From Lineus longissimus (lineage: Eukaryota > Nemertea > Pilidiophora > Heteronemertea > Lineidae): a stretch of DNA of 64,000 bases. Below are positions 24,901 through 40,000 of this stretch, piece by piece. The DNA lies in assembly GCF_910592395.1 (NCBI RefSeq), contig NC_088323.1, positions 5,456,001 to 5,520,000 of the forward strand, given 5' to 3'. The notes under the pieces are model-generated. The model saw only the letters and a list, made by a program, of their open reading frames with translations, was not told the origin of the DNA and made no database searches. Position 1 is the first letter of the stretch, and the number at the start of each line of letters is the position of its first letter. Made by a program: the position numbers and the translations under genes.

Positions 24901-25813
24901 AGTGAACCATTAAACAACTTGTCTTATCCATTTTTATAAATAAAGCAGCACATTTCCTGTACAAAGCTTACTAATTTCAAACTTGCTTCATTTCCCTCTC
25001 TGGAAACATCAAGTGAACCAACAGCAATGTTTTGGAGAAATTGATACTTCCTCACTGTATTGGTTATCTCACCAAACACCATGAGGGTGTAGCTAAAATG
25101 TAGGACACTGGCATTGAGGTGTCGATTTCTATTCTAATACAGTCAATGAAAAGCGTTTTTATACCGCTAACAACTATTGAGATTGGCACAATGTTGCACC
25201 AACAACTAGTACATTCTAAAAGAAGACATAAACTTGCTGAAAGAATATATTTAAAACTAACTGACATTTTATTTTTGAGTATTTTCGGCTAGATATTGTC
25301 AACTCGTTTCAACTCCAAATGTGGATTTCTCGGGGATCTGGAAAAATCAGACCATTAATCAAAGAAGCGTTTCTCTACAAAGCTTAAACACAAATTCAGC
25401 ACGTAATTAGGTGATTTCGAGGTTTATACAAAGACGGCTGGGGTCTATACTGCTGAAGGGTAAGACAGAGGTTGCTCATTATCAACAACTCCCCGACTTC
25501 AACTTTGAGAGTGAATTACAGTCGTCTTAATGACAACTTTGACTCCCTTTATTTTTGCGACCTGATATTTTCTCGATTTCCTCCAGGGGGGTTCCATTGC
25601 CAAACTTGGGATAACTTACTGGTTTTATCATTGGTAAATATACTGGAAATAAACGGCAACAAAATCTGGAAAAGTCGTTTTTTGAGAATATTCAGGGCTG
25701 CAAAAATAAAAGGGTTTACAGTATTGTATTTTGAGGTAAACAACTTCTACTGGCGAAACATTGCAGGAAAATGAGTGTGTGGTAGACTGAGTATTGACGT
25801 GACAATGACCGCA
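21970..25813. other. IGF2BP 5' flank and M-Ras 3' UTR/spacer
   Basis: No exon is supportable here. The part next to 21970 should hold the IGF2BP promoter and 5' UTR. A minus-strand AATAAA at 22979-22984 would give M-Ras a 2.8-kb 3' UTR, although nearer hexamers exist. The stretch 22555-22670 is a low-complexity block rich in GGGGAT/ATCCCC. A degraded MITE copy lies at 24775-24856. Confidence 0.45.
24775..24856. repeat. Partial copy of the CTCTCTATTAAGGAC MITE family
   Basis: It contains ACAATGGAAAAAACC, TTTGGACC, TAGAGAGGTGTCCGCTAAGA and a final GTTCCCACTGTA, matching the right half of the copy at 4277-4440. Confidence 0.6.
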
Positions 25814-28795
25814 TTATAAAATGGCGCACTTTCCCGACCGTCGCCCTCTACGCCTTCTCTTCTTTTGAATATCGATCGGTTGATTTCTGAAAATACAAGA
25901 CACATCGTTCAGTGAAAGTTGTGAAATGGTTTCATTAACTTATCATTGGAATGGAACATAGTCGGTTTGATACCCAACACACAGATTCATTGCTTGTGGC
26001 CCTGGACAATACACTTTACTTCAATTGTTGTCATCTTAACGAGAGAGAGAGAAAGAGAGCCCTTGTCCCAAGACTGGGTCCAAAACAGTAATGTAGATGT
26101 AGCCTAGCCTTGAAATAAGCGATTTGGCATTGCAATTTGGGTTTCAGGAATTGCTCACAAAACCAATAACTTAAGATTGACAACTTTCCTCATCTGAGAT
26201 CACTGAGCCACGGTAGATCCACTCACCTTATAACCCGTACAACTTCTTGGAAGGCAGCGTCAACATTCAAAGGTGGGTCCTTCGCACTGCTTTCTATATA
26301 TGGAATCTGAAATGTTGATACATGCTTACAGTCATATGAAAAGTACAGTTCACTTGGGATCCATAATTTTCAACATTTTAAAGAGTCGGTACAAAGTTAC
26401 GCCAGGGGTCGGGGGTCGGTGACAGGTGGTGACTGTTGATTATGTCATGCACCTCACATGTCAACAATGGTGCCTTCTCGTAGTCTCTTGTAACACTTGT
26501 TTCCAACTCATGTTACTTGAACGCATTTGGAAGAGGATGTTACTTACAGTGAGTTGGGCAGCCAAGTCTCTGCCTTGGTCTTCTGAAACTCTCCGTAAAT
26601 GCACCAAATCGACTTTGTTCCCCACCAAGATCATTGGATATGTGCCCCTGAAAAACAGAACAAAAATTTCAGATATATCTTTACAAGCAATAAAGAGAGA
26701 TTGGACAGTTCCTCTTGTGGTCACTGGTTTTCTTCAAGGAATGGCCGGAACTTTTGGCGAGTATATTTTTAAAGACACCTTAAACTTATGTTGGGACTTG
26801 CAAAAATTGTCTGTTTTCCAAGTACGGGTGTACAAAACTTAATGTATACACGACGCTAATAACCAAACCACAAAAAGGAACCAAAGTGTTACTCCCCTAT
26901 ATCTGGTTTCCCACTAATGAACACTACAAACCAACAATATCATTACTTTGCCATACAGCCGTTTTACATTAGGCCAATTAGCAGCTGCTCAATGTTTAAT
27001 ACGGAGAGACAATCCGGGTATTATGTAATTCATCCATCATGTCAATATATCACTGTAAGTTCTGATGTGTTCCTAAACTGCCAATCAATTTGTTGGGTTT
27101 AGAATATAGATACATGCACGAGATAACGTCGGTCTTACCTGTCTTTAACCCGTAGAATTTGAGTATGGAAATTGATGATGTTTTCAAAGCTTTGTTTATC
27201 TGTCACGGAATAAACAAGAAGGAATCCGTCCCCCTTTCTCATGTACTGTTCCCGCATTGCACTGAATTCTTCTTGCCCAGCTGTATCAAGCACTGAAATG
27301 AAAAAGAACAGTTTTAGAACCTTTAGCACCAGATGGTTCCACCCTCAAGGTCTTTCGGGCCTAGGAAAACCAATTGTGGACGTCTGGCTTTTCTTAGGCA
27401 GACATGTCTAGAGTGGAGGCAAAGACAAGGAAAAAGAACCCTCAAAATCAAAACGCATTCAAATTGGGCCATAATTGGTGACGACAGTGATACACTCTAA
27501 CAACTTGGCAAGGGCTATATACAGAAGGAGAAGGCTTTCAACTACTTGTAGATGTAGAATTACACTTTCATTGATTGTAATGTAATAGATGAGAAAATCT
27601 CTTGTGACCATGAATACCAAGTAGGAATGTGAAGACAAAGGTTTACAGTATACACGTTTGTGAATTTTTACCATATCTTGCATGCTGGCTGCCTAGTGAA
27701 TAGGAGTAATTGCTCACAAGTTAGACACTAATGACTCAGAACAAAGGTATAACCACTAATGATGGGAAATATAAATGTGTACTGATGTACAAGGCCAGCA
27801 ATCACCAAATGGTAAGATGGTTGTACATTCACGATCACTCAGGGCAAAAAGTCCCATTGTGATAACGTGTAACAGTACTAACTAAACATAACACATATGA
27901 CTGTCTGGGATCCTGGGTACTAGCCAGAATTATGGCCATTACTCACTCACCCTTGCATCAGTTTACAACAATTTACAAAGGTATCTCGTGGTCAATAGTG
28001 TAAGCAGCAGTACAAGCTACATGTAAATGTATGACTGGACCTATGACTAGACGATATTATGGGCACTATACACCAAACCATACAATGAAGAAAGGCTATA
28101 CTTGTATCACAAGCTCCCTGCCCGACGGTTGTGGTACCATTACCAAGGGCAAATTCATGCCGTGGTAAGGCCATGGGAATTATTAATCCTGTTTACCGTC
28201 CACCTCCCGCATGGGTTCTGAGCGAACATGAAATATTTTCATTATTTTAAAAAAAATCTATTTATTTTATTGTTGCCATCATTTTTTTATTTAAATAATC
28301 TTTCCAGTGTTTCATCTTCACCTTAAATGATTGAAAAACACAATAAAAACTTGGCAGGGTAGGCTCTTTATCATAATAATGACATTTTTTCAATGCCTCA
28401 TGTTGATGACGGACCTGATTTCCATTTACTGGAACTTGCTGAATCGCGTGTTTTGACCAGTAAATCAGACTGTAAACTGATAATGAATAATGAAAAATGA
28501 AAAAAAGCCTCATCATCTTTTTAAATCTCTCGGACGGTAAACAGGATTAATCATTCCCATGGCCTAAGAGTTAAACAAATTACGTCAACAGTATCATCAA
28601 AATCTTACCATCGAGTATACACCACTGTCCATCAATTTCCGTATGCTGAATATAAGAGTCCTCGATCGTTGGATCATAGTCTTGCACAAACATTTTTTGA
28701 AAGAATTGAATCGTCAACGCCGACTTTCCTACACCTCCATCTCCGACCACGACAAGTTTGTATGTCGGAACATTCTCATTCGGTGGCTTAGACAT
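25814..28795 (-). CDS. MRAS: M-Ras (R-Ras3) small GTPase
   Basis: Five exons join in phase: 28609-28795, 27139-27292, 26548-26647, 26227-26306 and 25814-25886, giving 197 aa against about 208 in vertebrate M-Ras. The start has a good context (AAAATGTC). Visible motifs are the P-loop [10 protein letters not shown] (residues 18-27), switch [10 protein letters not shown], switch [19 protein letters not shown], the guanine motif GNKVDL, and [15 protein letters not shown]; the last is close to M-Ras and separates it from H/K/N-Ras. The C-terminus has a strong polybasic stretch (KKRRRRGRR) followed by the prenylation box CAIL. Terminal Leu predicts geranylgeranylation and plasma-membrane anchoring. 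M-Ras-GTP is known to act with SHOC2 and PP1 in Raf activation. No catalytic residue is missing. R-Ras is the main alternative. Confidence 0.95.
28169..28564. mobile_element. MITE in M-Ras intron 1, PIF/Harbinger-like
   Basis: 33-bp terminal inverted repeats lie at 28169-28201 and 28532-28564 and differ at one position. Both begin GGCCATGGGAAT and end CTGTTTACCGTCC reading inward. They are flanked by TAA on both sides (28166-28168 and 28565-28567). A 3-bp TAA target duplication is the hallmark of the PIF/Harbinger superfamily. The interior is AT-rich and non-coding. Confidence 0.75.
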
Positions 28796-29091
28796 TTTAA
28801 CTCTGATATCTTAGTTCATGAATATGGTTAGATCATTCTCACAAATGAACAAATGTTTTCTCGCGTATTAATGCAGGAGCGTACAAATGCCTTGTTCTTA
28901 CAAGGTGATGTCCGAGTGAGATACGAGTCGCTGGTAATGTTTGCTTTTCTTGAAAATCAGTTCCTGCAAAATAAGGAAGTACAACAACTATAAATACAGT
29001 AGTGCCATTCGCTGGTGGAGCTGGGTTTTTTACACATTGTCATTGTGTGACATGCCTGAAGGCTGAAGACCATTTTTTCGTCCGGAACGAG

Positions 29092-29217
29092 TTTACAATC
29101 CCCGATCACGGCCCAAAAAAAGGTCATCGGTTGACTATCCAAGCACCACTGACACTGTTCAATGGATTTATAGTTGAATGCGATCAAACTACGTCACTTC
29201 CGGTCGGGGATTGTAAA
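29092..29217. repeat. Short inverted repeat
   Basis: TTTACAATCCCCGA at 29092-29105 is the reverse complement of TCGGGGATTGTAAA at 29204-29217. The 126-bp structure sits about 300 bp upstream of the M-Ras start codon. It could be a tiny foldback element or a structured promoter segment. Confidence 0.5.
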
Positions 29218-29769
29218 TTTTAACCTTTCGTCCCACTATGACTATCCGGATCCATCTCGGGTAAACGACTTCGCGATCACAAAACCTTGCGGGTCAAGAT
29301 GCTATACAATACCAATACACAATACAGTGATACACACACATGGCCTTGACCTCATGGGAACTGCAACATTGTATACCCATATAACATTTACAACTCAAGA
29401 TTCTAAAGTCTGCAGCCGAAAAGTTTCAAACCTGATTGTAAATACAATGGTACCTTATCAGTCCTTGTGATATGCTCTATAACTGGCATAAAGGAGAGAT
29501 GGATTGTGTAACAAGAAATCGATGAAATACACTATTAGACACGAGGTAGTACTAAACTAATGTGATCATCTTCTGACATACACTAACTTTATATTCAACA
29601 TGGCTGGCCTTTATATATTGGTTATTTTTAACCAGACAATCTCATTCGTCTAGACAGTTTTGACGTCACGTAAACTCTCATTATAATATCTAAATCGATG
29701 ACCCCTGAACCCAAGTTATTCCGAGAAGTGATTTGCATCCCTATAAATAAACAAACAGCCTGGTCATCG

Positions 29770-29975
29770 TAGGGATTCATACTGGAGATAAACCATATCA
29801 ACTCATGAACATTCAGTGTGGTCATCATCCGAGGGAGGGATTCATACTTGAGATAAACCATTCAGTGTGGTCATTGACATCATCTGAGCTGTGGGAGGGA
29901 TTCATACTGGAGATAAACCATTCAGCGTGGTGATTATCTGAGGGAGGGATTCATACTAGAGATAAACCATTCAGT
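29770..29975. repeat. Minisatellite, unit about 45-62 bp, 4 copies
   Basis: GGGATTCATACTGGAGATAA and variants occur at about 29774, 29840, 29898 and 29945. Each is followed by ACCAT(TCAGTGTGGTCAT) and a variable GATNATCTGAG spacer. Confidence 0.8.
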
Positions 29976-30477
29976 GCAATCCCGCTGAAAACACGGCACC
30001 CCCTAGAAGCACAACCCACTTAGTCTAATTGTCAGGGACATCCATTTTGTGGCTGACGTCAAAACTAATCACGCTTAGTGCCCTTACTTTGAATATAAAA
30101 AATGTAGATATACGTCACCAAAAGATTGTCAATTTAACCCCCCAGCTGCTCCTGCTTATAGCCCCCCCCCCCCTAGAAATTGTGAGTTCACCAGTCTCAT
30201 AAGAAACTATCATTGCTGTGTTGTACACTTGTTAAGTGGTCCCTTGCCATCGGTGTTCAATTATAATTTCCTTTCATCCCAAATTGGACCTTTGAGGACA
30301 AAGTCACAACCAGAATGCAGAGACAAGTTCACTGTTGGGATGTTGGTTTTGGTATGTCAAGATGCCCAAGCACAAAATGGATGTGCTGCCTGACAATACA
30401 CTCCGGGGGCAGTCCATTGCACGCGCTGCGTCATCCTAGTAAGATCTCCTTGGGGTGAGGGATGAGGCCGGTCCACT

Positions 30478-31530
30478 GTGTCCGGAGTGTACCCGACCAA
30501 GTCTCTGAACTATAGGTATTCAAACACGACTCTCATCCCACTGTCTGGCGTCTTTGCCTGGCTGTGAAGACCTATTACTCAGGACCACAGATATCACTTT
30601 CATGACAACTGGGCCCTAATTAATGTCTTCGCCTACGAAGACCTATTACTCGGGACCACAGACATCATTTTCATGGTAACTGGGCCATTAGCGTCTTTGT
30701 CTGCGCGAAGACCTGTTACTCGGGACCACAGACACCTCATGGCAACTGGGCCAATAACAGCTTTGCCTGCGAAGACCAATTACTCGCGACCAGAGACACC
30801 TCATGGCAACTGGTCTATCAGGTCATTTTCATAAGGAGCTGTTTGGTGACCAAGACTAAGGTAGCCAGTCTATCAAAGACCTACCACTTATGCCGGAGTG
30901 TACCTGGCCAAGTCTCTGAACTATAGGTATTCAAACTCGACTCTCGTCCCTCTGTCTGGCGTCTTTGCCTGGTTGTGAAGACCTATTACTCAGGACCACA
31001 GACATCACTTTCATGGCATGACTGGGCCAATAGCGTCTTTGCCTGCGAAGCCCTTTTACTCGGGACCACAGACACCTCATGGAAACTGAGCCATTAAAAT
31101 CTTTCCCTGTGAAGACCAATTACTCGTGATCACAGACCAGACACCTCATGGCAACTGGTCTATCAGGTCATTTTCATAAGGAGCTAGTTGGTGACCAAGA
31201 CTAAGGAAGCCAGTCTATCAAAGACCTATCACTTGCGCCCGGAGTGTACCTGACTCTCGTCCCACTGTCTGGCGTCTTTGCTTGGCAGTGAAGACCTATA
31301 CTCAGGACCACAGACATCATTTTCATGGCAACTGGGCCATTAGTGTCTTTGCCTGCGAAGACCTTTTACTCGGGATCACAGACACTTCGTGGCAACTGGG
31401 CCATTAACATGTTTGCCTGTGAAGACCAATTACTCGTGATCACAGACACCTCATGGCAACTGGTCTATCAGGTCATTTTCATAAGGACCTGGTTGGTGAC
31501 CAAGGCTAAGGAGGCCAGTCTATCAAAGTC
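30478..31530. repeat. Composite (higher-order) satellite
   Basis: Three long units begin at about 30478, 30893 and 31238 with CCGGAGTGTACC, then share GTCTGGCGTCTTTGCCTGG. Within each unit a shorter segment of roughly 75-95 bp recurs: GAAGACCTATTACTC, GGACCACAGACA, TCATGGCAACTGGGCC. Units two and three are progressively shorter (about 413, 345 and 290 bp), which suggests internal deletions. No protein is encoded. Confidence 0.85.
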
Positions 31531-32011
31531 CAGGAGAAGGAAAAACCGAAGTGGACCGAAGTTGTTGAAAGACAGAAGTGCTGAGCTCTTGAACTGTAGC
31601 CCCCCCCCCCCCCGCAACATTACACTCCTGAACACTCATTGAGTCAAAAGTAGGTCAGAGATGGATGGCTGAAGGCGGGAATAGATTCTCCAGTACTGGC
31701 CTCAAATAGGAAGGCCAAAACGTTGAAAAAACAAAGCCACAAAACATGCTTCAAGGTGAATTTAGGGCCATTTATTTCAATTATCAATTTCATGATTTCG
31801 GACTTAGAACAACAGACCGCATTTTGGGTCAAAGGGTCAAATGAATCTGCCACATGAACTGAATTTAGACAAATTGTGCTGCAAATACAGAGGATTATAG
31901 ACTTACAAAGGCCAACTACTGTCGACTAATCCTGAAAATTCTGTCTATCAAGACATCAAGGGATTTAACTGTTTAATTTGCATTCGACCTTCTGCTATTA
32001 AAGATCACAGA

Positions 32012-32347
32012 TTAAGGTTTCAACCCTATTTGTCGCTAAATCTGGGATAAAAATGTTAAATTTCCTGGAATATTATAAAAGATTCACACATGATATTTAA
32101 GAATCTTAGATGACCTTTGAGGAAATAATTCAGTCCCAAATAAAAAACTACAATTAGCCCAACTACATTTGCCAATTTTGAACAAAGGTCTAAACCCTTT
32201 TTGTCGCAAAATCTAAGATAAAAATTTTCACTTTCCTGAAAAATCATAGAAGATTCACCTACATATAAGATATAAGAATCTTAGATGACTTTTAAGGAAA
32301 TTATTCAATCCCAAATAAAAAATTGCAAATGGCTCAACCACATTTAA
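32012..32347. repeat. Direct tandem duplication of about 165 bp
   Basis: The segment from about 32012 is repeated from about 32185. Both contain TTTGTCGC, AAATCT, TTTCCTG, AGATTCAC, AAGAATCTTAGATGAC, TCCCAAATAAAAAA and a closing CAACCACATTT-like end. Divergence is moderate, with small indels. Confidence 0.75.
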
Positions 32348-33226
32348 ATATTTCACGACGACATGTTCACACACATAAACATAAACTCACGCATTCTCAC
32401 AATCATACTAGTGTTTCACACACACAATCACCACCATAAAAATTGTAGGCACCCCCTCTATTCCAATTTTTGGGTGAAAACTTTCCTTGCATCCACCTCA
32501 CCAGCTCAGGCATACCCTCTAACATGCCTGGGCCTACTCTCTCCTGTGAAGCGACATGGTGCAGAAGACTTTCAGAACAGCCACAAAATGGCCTCTACCA
32601 GAGGCCTTCATATAAAACTATGCAAGGAGATTCAAAAGTTTCCATGAAGGTCAATGCCAAGCTGGTTTCATTTCTGGCTTGCCAGAACTTTGTGAACATC
32701 TTCACAGTAATCAAACACATGCAATGTTCACACGGTTGCCGTGGAACAAACTACAATGATCCTACGTTGCCCTTTCTGTTCCCATGGTTACATTATTGGT
32801 CGCCGTAGTTACCACAACGTTGCCACGGTTACCACGACATTGGTACAGTATAGCTGCAGTAGCTTTACAGGCCGGACTTGAGAATGTGAGCCCAATTCAA
32901 GTGTGCCTGTAACACTGTTCTGTACAAGATCGTAGAGATGAGCACAATTGAGTCGGGTACCAGCAGTTCAAAATGTTCTGGGCTCAGTACCTCTTATATT
33001 CATAACAAACCAGTCAAAAACAAGACTAGTCCAACAATGTCTTTCATTTTCGTGTACGGTAGTAATTCGACGATGATGTTTCCATCATTCGCGTGCATTT
33101 GATGTTTCTTGTGCTAAAACTGAACTCCAGCATCCTTGTATCCAAGGGATCATTTCAGGGGGCCGCTGGACCATCGATCAGGATCTTCAACATAGGTTTC
33201 GCCTCTTCTGTTTTAACCACTTAAGC

Positions 33227-37036
<3,810 letters not shown>

Positions 37037-40000
37037 TCACACTCTGATGGGAGAGAACTTTCCCGGAATGGGTGCAACTGGAGGTGGTGAATTGCTGCCC
37101 CGACTTTTCTGCTCCTGGCGATGACTCTGACATACAGCTTTTGCTGCAATACAACGCCCTCTGCTGGTGGTGAGATCACACACGGAGAGGAGAAGGTCTG
37201 TCGTGAACGTACCAGGGAGGCTCTTCATCATTTGAGAAACCTGTAAGGAGAATGTCAGGGGTATGAATATTCTCAATAAATTCTTATCAAATGTGTTCGT
37301 TTAAACATGCAGCAGGGAGACCAGTGGCAATGTGACTTGAGCGTGCGGCTCATATAATCAGGAGGTCATGGGTTTGACTCTTGGATAGATCACTGATGTT
37401 TTGTCTTTGTGTCCTTGAAAATGTCACTCAACTCAAAATGGGAAAATTCATCTTTGGCCTGAGACGTACAACAGAAGTTCCTCGTACCTCGTATTTTTGC
37501 CAGGGCAAGAATGCCAGAGCATAAGCCAGCTGCAGCATCATCTAGCACCACTCATTCTGCGCAACTTACCATATTAGCCGGCATAAACTGGAGAATGAAT
37601 CTCGTATAATTCCCGCCACACTTAATGGCCTCCTTCACGAAGCTGACAACAAAGCCCGTCCTTGGACTGACGAGGCTATCGCCGACGATACTAGAGAACA
37701 GACCAAACAGTTTCACCATGGCTTTATTGAGAGGGTCTCGCGTGTCGTACGTTGGCATGCTCTCTGCATCCTCTTTGGCTGTGATCATGTCTGGAGTTTA
37801 ATACGAAAACATGAATGATTTGCATCAGTGATGGCCAACATTAACTCGTGCTACTCTGCCTTTAACGTTTCTTAAAGGACTGAGTGCGACGTTTGTTGCC
37901 AAAAGTTAGACACAGGTTTAGTTTTACTCAGGAGTTAACATAGGTGATGCCATTTTAGACGTGTCGGCTCGATATGATCAATACAGTTGTGGTTACTCTT
38001 AAGATTTATCACAACCTATTGACATGGACAGAACAAGCTCACCCAGGTTGAATCCCTCAGAGTCCAACGTAATCATCTCCTCTTCGAGAAGCTTCCGCTG
38101 TTTATTTGGTTTAGCTTCATCTTGGTCATCTTCAGCATCCTGGATGATAAGACATTAAAGATACATGAAGAAATGATAACTGCCTCCAGGTTCACTAAAG
38201 TGGGGCTATATTTGCATAAAGTTAAGAAGCTCCCTCCATGGCAAATTTAGATCTAAGAGGTCACATTTTCATCTTTGGTCAGAATGCCATCAATACTCTT
38301 GGGAGTTTCAATAAGTGCCACAATCAGCAGAAATGGAAACGAAACTTCCAAATTTTCTTCTGGTTAAATTTTTGCAAATCGCTTAAAATATTTTGGTGGT
38401 TTACAGAGGCAATTTTTTAAGGTAACAAGTCGCTGGAAAGATCCAGGGGTTTAGGTATGGTTCAGCACTCTTTGCTGCCAAAACCCGAGGATGCGCCCAG
38501 CCAGATTGGTTGATTGAGTGACCCGGAGAGAATGTGAGCTTGTGAAGTGTAGGTGAAATCTCTGGGGCATCTCGTTGACGAATAATCCTTGCGAAGTCAC
38601 ACTAAAGCACCATTGTCAAGCAAAATAATAGAAAGTTTTGAAGAAATAAACAAACAAACAAACAAAACAAAGCCATGCACAAAACAAAAGAAACAAAATG
38701 AGGGAAGAAACCAAAGATTTAGGCATAGGCAGGAGTAATAGTCTAAGAAAACATAAAATTTTTGCAGATTTTGGGAGCGTCAGAGAATACCTTATATTGG
38801 AGTGAAATAAATTGAAATAGTTTTTCTTTACAGCCATGAAATAAAGCTTAATGCCACCCTTGCTACACTTTGGTGACCGAGTATTCCCACAAGTACAACC
38901 AGGATTTCCGACTTTAAGGTATTTTCAAGACGCTCATTCAATGTCAGCAGATGACGTAACTCTAAGAGGATAGATGACGTTCGAAATGATTGACAATCAC
39001 ACATGCCTATCACAACCAAGGCAGCGGGAGGAGTGAAGTGTAAAAGTATTCTGGAGGGTTGGTCGAGTGATTCTGCAGCCAAACAAAACCATGGCAAACT
39101 GTCACCTGTCATCATGACGGGTCTGTGCTAAATTATTGTTAGAGGAGGGATGGGGCCAAAAACTCCTGCGTTATTTCCATAGATCCAATCTGGAGCACAA
39201 CGGTGTAACTAACCCTGTCGATACATGCAATATAGATAATTCCCAAGCCGACCACCTTTTTCGACGCCACAGTGATTTGACCTGGGTGGCTAATTTTGAT
39301 GCAGGTTCTCCCAGTCTGACATCATGACATTAGCCCCCCCCCCCCCCAGCATGGACCACCTGTGTTTGACCCCACATGACGTCATTCCTCCATTATGTCC
39401 TGGGAATCATCTACAATGTCACTGACATAACATCAAAGCCCAGGTCCTGAGTGTTGACAGAATGAGATGATTTTAGGATTTGTCAACATCAATTTCACAA
39501 TGAATTTCTCATCAAAATGTCTTCCGGATAACTTCCCAATGAAGTTAAGGTAGAGCTACTTGTAGATTGTGTGCCAGACTGGATCATTGTCATTGTGTAT
39601 ATATACTAGGGGAGGGGAGGAAATCACCCCAATCAGCAACTCGAAATCAGTCACACCATCACATGGTCCTACTCCCCTCGGAACAAGATTGTGCTGTGGC
39701 CAAAATTACATTTATTTCTTCTCTTGCCAAATTTCAAAACATGCAAAAAGCAAGTGTTGAGATGTCATGTGACCTAAAGTGTTTGAAGAAAATACCTTTC
39801 ATTTTATACTTTGTGTCCCAAAACACGGCCTAAGTCGGTTTTTGCATTTGAGCAGGGGCCAACCATGGGCGAATGCATTGCACAGTGCAGTACACTGCAA
39901 GCCATGGTGAGACGAAATTCTGCATTTAGAAACATTGGCCTGCAAGTACTGGCAGGCCAATGTTTCTAAAAAAGCTCTTTTTTACTGAGTATTCATCATC

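Larger units (their letters stand above)
28796..33226. other. Repeat-rich spacer between M-Ras (5' end) and LSM12 (3' end)
   Basis: The first few hundred bases should contain the M-Ras promoter. A small inverted repeat lies at 29092-29217. Tandem repeats then dominate: a 45-60-bp minisatellite (29770-29975), a composite satellite (30478-31530) and a 170-bp direct duplication (32012-32347). ORFs here are frame accidents of the repeats. Confidence 0.6.

Noticed and set aside
30478-31530. Possible CRISPR-like array
   Set aside because: Repeats are long, nested and imperfect with no unique spacers of even size, and the genome is eukaryotic.
38828-39115. 95-codon minus-strand ORF inside MED24 intron 18
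   Set aside because: No acceptor/donor pair preserves the MED24 frame around it, human MED24 has no matching segment, and the composition looks random.
39925-39970. MicroRNA gene
   Set aside because: A 19-bp stem is shorter than normal precursors and has no lower stem. I report it only as a hairpin.
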